From an uncultured Acidobacteriota bacterium (GTDB taxonomy: Bacteria > Acidobacteriota > Terriglobia > UBA7540), in NCBI GenBank assembly GCA_937900045.1, contig CALCEB010000173.1:1-27206 (forward strand): a DNA stretch of 27,206 nucleotides. The letters run 5' to 3'. This document shows, piece by piece, positions 22,916-27,206 of the stretch. The notes beneath the pieces are model-generated. The model saw only the letters and a program-made list of their open reading frames with translations, made no database searches and was not told the DNA's origin. Within the stretch, counting starts at the first letter, position 1, and each line of letters opens with the position of its first letter. Made by a program: the position numbers and the translations under genes.

Positions 22916-22944
22916 TTGACCATTGGGATGACCGCCGATAGAAT
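22916..22944 (+). promoter_or_regulatory. Promoter of the acyl-CoA dehydrogenase gene
   Basis: TTGACC at 22916-22921 and TAGAAT at 22939-22944 are 17 bp apart, giving a leader of about 137 bases before ATG 23088. Just upstream (22868-22879) is a TGTAGCGGCGCT fragment of family A. The 22783-23087 gap thus holds two divergent promoters and no gene. Confidence 0.5.
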
Positions 22945-23087
22945 CAAGGCGGCAGACTCCAGCCGTCCTCCCTTGCAGCGTTTCCCATGTCGGCGGAGAC
23001 CGTGGCGTACTTTAATCCGGGATGTCGCAGGTTTGCAGATCTGCAATCGGACTGTTGCAGCCCGGTCAAGGTCTGAGGAGGTTGCAG

Positions 23088-24257
23088 ATGTTCCCTTTCC
23101 GTGGAGTTGACTTCATGGAGATTGATTCGCTTTTTTCCGATGAGGAGAAGCTCGTCCGGCAAACCGTACGCTCCTTCGTGGATCAAGAGGTCCTTCCTCA
23201 CATCGAGGAATGGAGCCGTGACGGGAAATTCCCGCGGCATCTGGTGCCGCAAATGGCGGAGCTCGGCTTCTTCGGCGCCAATCTCGAAGGCTACGGCTGT
23301 GCCGGCATGAACAACGTACAGTATGGCCTGATCATGCAGGAGCTGGAGCGCGGGGACAGCGGTCTGCGCAGCTTCGTCAGCGTTCAAGGGGCTTTGGTGA
23401 TGTACCCCATCTACGAATTTGGAAGCGTCGAGCAAAAACAGCGGTGGCTGCCCTTGCTGCAGCAAGGCAAGGCCATCGGCTGTTTTGGCCTCACGGAACC
23501 GGATTTCGGTTCGAACCCAGGCGGCATGCGCACCCGCGCCGTGAAGGATGGTGACGGCTTCACCCTGAACGGCGAAAAAACCTGGATTACGTCCGGCACC
23601 CTCGCAGACGTTGCGCTGGTCTGGGCCAGGACGGAAGACGGTATCCGAGGATTTCTGGTGGAAAAAGGAGCGCCGGGTTTTTCTGCCAAAGACATCAAGG
23701 GAAAAATGTCCCTGCGCGCCTCGGTGACCAGTTCTCTCTCGCTTCAGGATGTGCGTGTGCCTGCCTCCAGCATGTTACCCGGCGTAAAGGGCCTGAAGGG
23801 ACCTCTTGGTTGCTTGACGCAGGCGCGGTACGGAATCGGTTGGGGGTCAATCGGCGCGGCCATGGCCTGCTACAACGAAGCGTTGGAATATGCGAAAACG
23901 CGCAAGCAGTTTGACGAGAAGCCCATCGCCAGCCATCAACTGATTCAGTCCAAATTGGCGGACATGATCACGGAGATTACCAAAGCGCAATTGCTGGCGT
24001 TGCAGGTGGGCCGCCTGAAGGACCGGGGCCGGGCTGACGCAGTTCATGTTTCCATGCTCAAGCGCAACAACGTGGAGATTGCTTTGGACATCGCCCGCGC
24101 CGCCCGGGATATTCTTGGAGCCAACGGCGTGGCGGACGAATACCCGATTTTCCGCCACATGTGTAACCTGGAATCGGTGATTACATATGAAGGAACCCAT
24201 AACATTCACACCTTGATCATCGGCGAAAGGGTGACCGGCCTGCAGGCTTACAAATAA
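23088..24257 (+). CDS. Acyl-CoA dehydrogenase, glutaryl-CoA dehydrogenase-like
   Basis: The 389-residue FAD enzyme belongs to the acyl-CoA dehydrogenase superfamily, closest in appearance to glutaryl-CoA dehydrogenase, which oxidises and decarboxylates glutaryl-CoA to crotonyl-CoA in lysine and tryptophan breakdown. Supporting motifs are MQELERGDSGLRSFVSVQGA, GCFGLTEPDFGSNPGGM, NGEKTWITSG and RHMCNLESVITYEGTHNIHT, in which the Glu of YEGT is the predicted catalytic base. ATG 23088 has AGGAGG six bases upstream; a second in-frame ATG at 23115 lies nearer the family start. It has its own promoter. Other family members would fit, so substrate is moderately certain. The enoyl-CoA hydratase at 11860 could act downstream, but the two genes are far apart. 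Confidence 0.88.
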   Translation: MFPFRGVDFMEIDSLFSDEEKLVRQTVRSFVDQEVLPHIEEWSRDGKFPRHLVPQMAELGFFGANLEGYGCAGMNNVQYGLIMQELERGDSGLRSFVSVQGALVMYPIYEFGSVEQKQRWLPLLQQGKAIGCFGLTEPDFGSNPGGMRTRAVKDGDGFTLNGEKTWITSGTLADVALVWARTEDGIRGFLVEKGAPGFSAKDIKGKMSLRASVTSSLSLQDVRVPASSMLPGVKGLKGPLGCLTQARYGIGWGSIGAAMACYNEALEYAKTRKQFDEKPIASHQLIQSKLADMITEITKAQLLALQVGRLKDRGRADAVHVSMLKRNNVEIALDIARAARDILGANGVADEYPIFRHMCNLESVITYEGTHNIHTLIIGERVTGLQAYK

Positions 24258-24291
24258 TTGAGTCCGCCCGGCCGTCCGGCGCGTCCAACGG

Positions 24292-24399
24292 TAGTGGCGC
24301 AGTTTGCTGTAGCGGCGCTCTATGAGCGCCGGAAACCGTTGAGGATCCAAGTTCGGCGCTCATAGAGCGCCGCTACAGCAAGCAAACTGAGACACCACC
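24292..24399. mobile_element. Miniature inverted-repeat element, family A, copy 2
   Basis: Arms 24303-24330 and 24355-24382 pair at 27 of 28 positions around a 24-base loop. Pairing weakens but continues outward to about 24291 and 24399. The 10-bp direct repeat CGTCCAACGG stands at 24282-24291 and 24400-24409, a good target-site duplication. Same orientation as copy 1. No coding capacity. After it, 24410-24624 holds a weak extended -10 (TGGTATGCT near 24561-24569) for the next gene. Confidence 0.85.
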
Positions 24400-24624
24400 C
24401 GTCCAACGGGTGGCTTGAGGTTTCAAACGGGGGGATGTAAGATGATGAAAGATCAGAGCCGTTGAGGGGATCGTCTCTGGCTGGATCAATCGCGCGGCTT
24501 ACAGGGAAAGTTGCTTTGATGTGGTTTGTGGTTCCGGTTGCGGAATTCAACCGGGTTACATGGTATGCTATTCCGCAATCAATCAATTGAAAGATTAAAT
24601 TCAAAAGCTCGAAAAGGAGTAACG

Positions 24625-24975
24625 ATGAAAAAAACTCTAATGATGTTGGGGGTTTCTCTTTTGGTTTCTGCCTGCATGGCGGTTGCTGCATCGTCCTTTT
24701 ACGGAACGGTGAGTGACAGCAATTGCGGCGTAAAGCATGCCCATCCAGGCACGGCAGCAGCGCGATGCGTTGCCAAGTGCGTTAGTGGTGGCGCTCAATA
24801 CGTGTTAGTTTCGCACGGCAAGGTTTACAAACTCGATCCGCAGGACAAATTTGCGGATTACGCTGGCAAAGCTGTGAAGGTGACGGGCACCCGGAAAGGC
24901 GACACCATCACTGCGGAATCCGTTGCGGGTCTTCACCATCATGCCCCAGCGGCGAAGTCAAGCGGGGGAATGTAA
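24625..24975 (+). CDS. Small secreted Cys-containing protein (paralogue 1)
   Basis: The 116-residue protein has a signal peptide (MKKTLMMLGVSLLVSACMAV); VSAC could be a lipobox or AVA a signal-peptidase I site. The mature domain begins SFYGTVSDSNCGVKHAHPG and contains CVAKCVSGGAQYVLVSHGKV, YAGKAVKVTGTRKGDTITAE and a His-rich end (GLHHHAPAAKSSGGM). It is clearly paralogous to 26281-26619, sharing GTxSDSxCGxKH, a CxxxCV pair and the YxGxxVxVxGxxKGDTI block. I recall such proteins as DUF5818-like in Acidobacteriota; function is unknown. The Cys/His pattern suggests metal or redox binding, by inference only. AAGGAG lies 5 bp before the ATG. Confidence 0.75.
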   Translation: MKKTLMMLGVSLLVSACMAVAASSFYGTVSDSNCGVKHAHPGTAAARCVAKCVSGGAQYVLVSHGKVYKLDPQDKFADYAGKAVKVTGTRKGDTITAESVAGLHHHAPAAKSSGGM

Positions 24976-25009
24976 CCTGCATTTCCAGGACCTAACTGTG
25001 GGCGGGTTC

Positions 25010-25042
25010 GAGCGGGAGGGAGGAAATTATCTCCTCCTGCTC
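25010..25042. repeat. Hairpin after the first small secreted protein
   Basis: GAGCGGGAG (25010-25018) pairs with CTCCTGCTC (25034-25042) with one G-T wobble around a 15-base loop. No T-run follows, so it would be at most a weak terminator. It lies 34 bp after the stop at 24975. Confidence 0.45.
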
Positions 25043-25093
25043 ACCAGCCCATGAGGGGAATTCATGGAGACTTGAGTTTGCCAGGGAATTTAC

Positions 25094-25121
25094 TTGTTGA
25101 CCTTTGGGCGGCTCCTATCCT
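25094..25121 (+). promoter_or_regulatory. Possible promoter of the second small secreted protein
   Basis: TTGTTG (25094-25099) and TATCCT (25116-25121), spacing 16, lie about 140 bp before ATG 25263. Other arrangements in the 24976-25262 gap are possible. Confidence 0.3.
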
Positions 25122-25262
25122 GGCAGCGTCCTTTGAGCGGAAACTGCGTTCAATGCCGTAGCCTGCTGAGGCTGGCTCCTACGGAAACCATTTCTTAAAA
25201 CCACAAGGGTTCCGATCACGCGGGGGATACATCTCATGCAATGAGGAGCGAGGTGACTGCAA

Positions 25263-25664
25263 ATGAAAAAACTTATTCTATTCGTAGTGGCTCTTTCCAT
25301 GTGTACCTTCCTGGGCGGGTCAGTTCTGATGGCTCAGGAAGCAGGGGAAAAGGCGCCTGCCACGGCCTCTGAGGCGGCAGCGAAGGCGAAGACCATGAAG
25401 CACCACCACTCGGCCGCGGTTTCTGAGGAGACGCTCTCCGGCACGATTTCTATGGTCGATACGGATAAAAAAGTGGTCGTGGTGACAGATTCGAATGGCA
25501 TCCCGTTCGACCTCAAGGTGACCGGCGCCACTCACATTATGGTGGGCGGCAAGCGAGCCAAGCTTGCGGATCTTTCAGGCGCCACTAGCAAGCAGGCGTC
25601 CGTGAAGTATCGCGCAGAAAAGCAGGCGGGCGATATTGCTACCAGTATTGAAGTCGGCGGCTAA
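25263..25664 (+). CDS. Secreted hypothetical protein with a small beta domain
   Basis: The 133-residue protein has a signal peptide (KKLILFVVALSMCTFLGGSV, cleavage after LMA), an Ala-rich linker with a His cluster (KTMKHHHSAAVSEE), and a beta-rich domain, LSGTISMVDTDKKVVVVTDS followed by GIPFDLKVTGATHIMVGGKR and VKYRAEKQAGDIATSIEVGG. The pattern resembles small OB-like domains of the DUF5666 kind found in exported proteins, but I cannot assign it firmly. AGGTGA lies 6 bp before the ATG. It stands between the two paralogues at 24625 and 26281 and shares the export signal and His-rich character, so the three may serve one envelope function. Confidence 0.7.
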   Translation: MKKLILFVVALSMCTFLGGSVLMAQEAGEKAPATASEAAAKAKTMKHHHSAAVSEETLSGTISMVDTDKKVVVVTDSNGIPFDLKVTGATHIMVGGKRAKLADLSGATSKQASVKYRAEKQAGDIATSIEVGG

Positions 25665-25829
25665 GGCATCGCCAAAAACTAACCGTTCCATTCCCGACCT
25701 AAGCCGTTCCCTAGCTCTCTTATTGCAAGCAGGACGAGGGCAAGGGGCGGTGGCGGGAGGATGGACCAGTCATCTTCGAACAGATTCAAGTTGTTGCGCT
25801 TTTCAATTACGGCAAGGCACTCCATTAGC

Positions 25830-26004
25830 CCCAATACTGTTCAGTTAAGGCGAGTTTCATGATCTTGATCTCAGAGGCGTCGCCTGACCCCTCACCCCGG
25901 CCCTCTCCCCGCAAGCGGGGAGAGGGTGACGCGAAGCGGCGGGTGAGGGGCTGTGGTTCAACTGTGTGCATTATTCTCGACCGGACCTTAAGTGAACAGC
26001 ATTG
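25830..26004. mobile_element. Miniature inverted-repeat element, family B
   Basis: The terminal repeats CAATACTGTTCAGTTAAGG (25832-25850) and its complement at 25986-26004 match at 17 of 19 positions. The direct repeat CCATTAGC stands at 25822-25829 and 26005-26012, consistent with an 8-bp target-site duplication. The interior has no gene and contains the palindrome at 25888-25950. A matching single end is at 37-53. The wider gap 25665-26280 shows nothing else convincing; a TTGACA at 26111 lacks a partner. Confidence 0.75.
25888..25950. repeat. GC-rich palindromic repeat, copy 2, inside the family B element
   Basis: The outer arms CCCCTCACCC and GGGTGAGGGG enclose a perfect 12-bp stem, CCCTCTCCCCGC (25901-25912) and its complement (25915-25926). 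It is the inverse orientation of 13576-13640, with a few substitutions. Confidence 0.85.
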
Positions 26005-26280
26005 CCATTAGCGCGGTAATGTTCCATGCGTCGGGGAACCCTGAGCACCGTACGCCGTTGCGCTCGTGGAACGCGGTATTATTGAAGCGCCATAGAAGGG
26101 CGGGTCATCTTTGACATTAGCGGGCATGGCTCGCCCCTTGACTCTATTGGTAGACCGTTCCGTGGCTACAGCGGAGACTCGCTGCTAGACTATTTCTCCG
26201 TTCCGCCACCTGAGCTGCCGGTCCCTCGGGCCGCGGAGGATTCTGCATCATTCGCAATCAGACAGACCAAAGGAGTTTCC

Positions 26281-26619
26281 ATGCGCAAAGTGATTCTTCC
26301 CTTAGTTTTCATTGGCCTCATGGCCGTGCCGGGGTTTGCCGCACCCGCGGCCTCGGGCCCCAATATGACATTTGTGGGAACCATCAGTGACAGCATGTGC
26401 GGCATGAAGCATATGATGGCTGGAAAAACCCCGAAAGAATGCACGGACGAGTGCGTCAAGATGGGCGCTAAATACGTCCTGGCGGATGAGTCAGCTCACA
26501 AAGTTTATAATTTGAGCGACCCATCCAAGGCCAAGCCATATTCCGGTCAGAAGGTCCGAGTTTCCGGAGCCTTGAAGGGCGATACCATCCAGGTCAAAGC
26601 CATTTCTGGGGTGAAGTGA
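26281..26619 (+). CDS. Small secreted Cys-containing protein (paralogue 2)
   Basis: The 112-residue protein has a signal peptide (RKVILPLVFIGLMAVPGFAA, cleavage near residue 21) and the same domain as 24625-24975: FVGTISDSMCGMKHMMAGKT, then CTDECVKMGAKYVLADESAH, and YSGQKVRVSGALKGDTIQVK. It has three Cys in the mature part at positions equivalent to the paralogue and lacks the His-rich tail. AAGGAG lies 5 bp before the ATG. Function unknown. The match between the two copies is partial, so duplication is not recent. Confidence 0.75.
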   Translation: MRKVILPLVFIGLMAVPGFAAPAASGPNMTFVGTISDSMCGMKHMMAGKTPKECTDECVKMGAKYVLADESAHKVYNLSDPSKAKPYSGQKVRVSGALKGDTIQVKAISGVK

Positions 26620-26801
26620 GCAAGGTTGAACAGCGCCGAAGCAAATTGAGCGCTTCGGGTCCCCGTCATCTACGAAGGCATTCTGAAGAACATCTTGAGC
26701 GCCTGGTCACCGCGCATTGCACCGCGACACGGTAACGGGCTCAAAAACCTGGGTATTTGTGAGAGCTTGCCGCCTCTTGAGCGATCCATTCGGAGATTGG
26801 G

Positions 26802-26908
26802 TTGTGTCTCAGTTTCTTTGCTGTAGCGGCGCTCTATGAGCGCCGAATTTGTACCCTCAACGGTTTCCGGCGCTCATAGAGCGCCGCTACAGCAAACTGC
26901 GTCATTAC
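26802..26908. mobile_element. Miniature inverted-repeat element, family A, copy 3 (inverted)
   Basis: Arms 26817-26844 and 26869-26896 pair perfectly over 28 bp. The 24-base loop is the reverse complement of the loop in copies 1 and 2, so this copy is inserted the other way round. The 11-bp direct repeat CGGAGATTGGG stands at 26791-26801 and 26909-26919. The remainder of 26620-26944 shows no gene. Confidence 0.88.
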
Positions 26909-26944
26909 CGGAGATTGGGAGCGTCACAGATTCGGCCTCTCCGC

Positions 26945-27193
26945 TCATTGGGCGCGCCATTCAAGAAAGCGGCCCCAGACCGAGGCGATCCTTGCCGTGG
27001 TGTTCGGGGCAAACCTCAAACCAGTTAGGATAAAGCTGAATTTGGAACTTCGATAATGCTGGTTTGCTTCGGCAAGCGACTCCCTAGCCTTGTCAAATCT
27101 CCTCTCAGAGAGTAGGAGTTTACTTTCTTCAAGCCGGTATATGGCCTTCACCTCCACCAGCCGCCTCCGGACCAGCTCCAGGGTGGGTGGGTC
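26945..27193 (-). CDS. C-terminal end of a probable glycosyltransferase (partial)
   Basis: The last 82 residues of a minus-strand gene enter from the right edge: DPPTLELVRRRLVEVKAIYR, then LEESKLLLSERRFDKARESL, AEANQHYRSSKFSFILTGLR and FAPNTTARIASVWGRFLEWR to a TAG at 26945. The amphipathic helices with an ARxxLxxAxxxYRSxK pattern and a hydrophobic-basic end resemble the tails of family 2 glycosyltransferases, but the catalytic domain is outside the window. The identification is therefore tentative. The frame is open to 27193, where adapter-like sequence begins. Confidence 0.5.
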   Translation of the reverse strand, partial: DPPTLELVRRRLVEVKAIYRLEESKLLLSERRFDKARESLAEANQHYRSSKFSFILTGLRFAPNTTARIASVWGRFLEWRAQ

Positions 27194-27206
27194 CTGTCTC
27201 TTATAC
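27194..27206. other. Nextera mosaic-end adapter sequence at the contig edge
   Basis: The final 13 bases, CTGTCTCTTATAC, are identical to the start of the Nextera transposase adapter read-through sequence. They probably do not belong to the genome. Confidence 0.85.

Noticed and set aside
25636..25848. Open frame after the middle secreted protein
   Set aside because: It starts inside the preceding gene, has no ribosome site and runs into the left end of the family B element.

Overview
The window looks like a piece of a GC-rich soil-type bacterial chromosome, most likely Acidobacteriota. The indications are the mix of a class II ribonucleotide reductase (NrdJ), a CarD-type regulator, an MnmG, a GH27 glycosidase, a Gfo/Idh/MocA oxidoreductase and small Cys-containing secreted proteins of a kind I associate with that phylum. 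This assignment is an inference; there is no rRNA gene to fix it. The right edge ends in 13 bases that match the Nextera mosaic end, so it is probably a true contig end with untrimmed adapter.

Layout. Positions 1-1421 are an accessory edge: strong hairpins, a complete higBA toxin-antitoxin pair and the decayed remains of a second toxin-antitoxin pair. A secreted or anchored GH27 alpha-galactosidase-like enzyme follows (1468-2937), then about 1.4 kb with little coding content (an orphan terminator-like hairpin, a 9-bp tandem repeat, one small ORF and one miniature element). Positions 4361-8449 hold the conserved tilS-hpt-ftsH cluster, in which the Hpt-like protein has lost acidic residues normally needed for catalysis. 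Next come a frameshifted coiled-coil gene, a Gfo/Idh/MocA oxidoreductase, an outer-membrane beta-barrel protein and a tRNA-Pro(UGG).

From about 11.9 to 22.8 kb everything is on the minus strand. Read in the direction of transcription the order is mnmG, a TPR membrane protein, a YHS-domain membrane protein, carD, nrdJ, an unrecognised gene 15 bp behind nrdJ, a frameshifted DUF3800 gene, a HEPN-domain protein overlapping a zinc-ribbon protein that starts with TTG, and an enoyl-CoA hydratase-like gene. On the plus strand a glutaryl-CoA-dehydrogenase-like gene (23088-24257) is followed by three small secreted proteins, two of them paralogues, separated by miniature mobile elements. The window closes with the 3' end of a probable glycosyltransferase.

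The most notable non-genic content is two families of miniature inverted-repeat elements. Family A (about 107-110 bp) has three full copies at 4031-4140, 24292-24399 and 26802-26908, each flanked by an 8-11 bp direct repeat that reads as a target-site duplication, plus decayed fragments. Family B (about 175 bp, 25830-26004) has 19-bp terminal inverted repeats, an 8-bp direct repeat and a common GC-rich palindrome inside; a second end of it lies at 37-53. I did not find a large undescribed gene system. The best candidates for new biology are the catalytically degenerate Hpt between tilS and ftsH, the miniature elements, and the paralogous secreted proteins.
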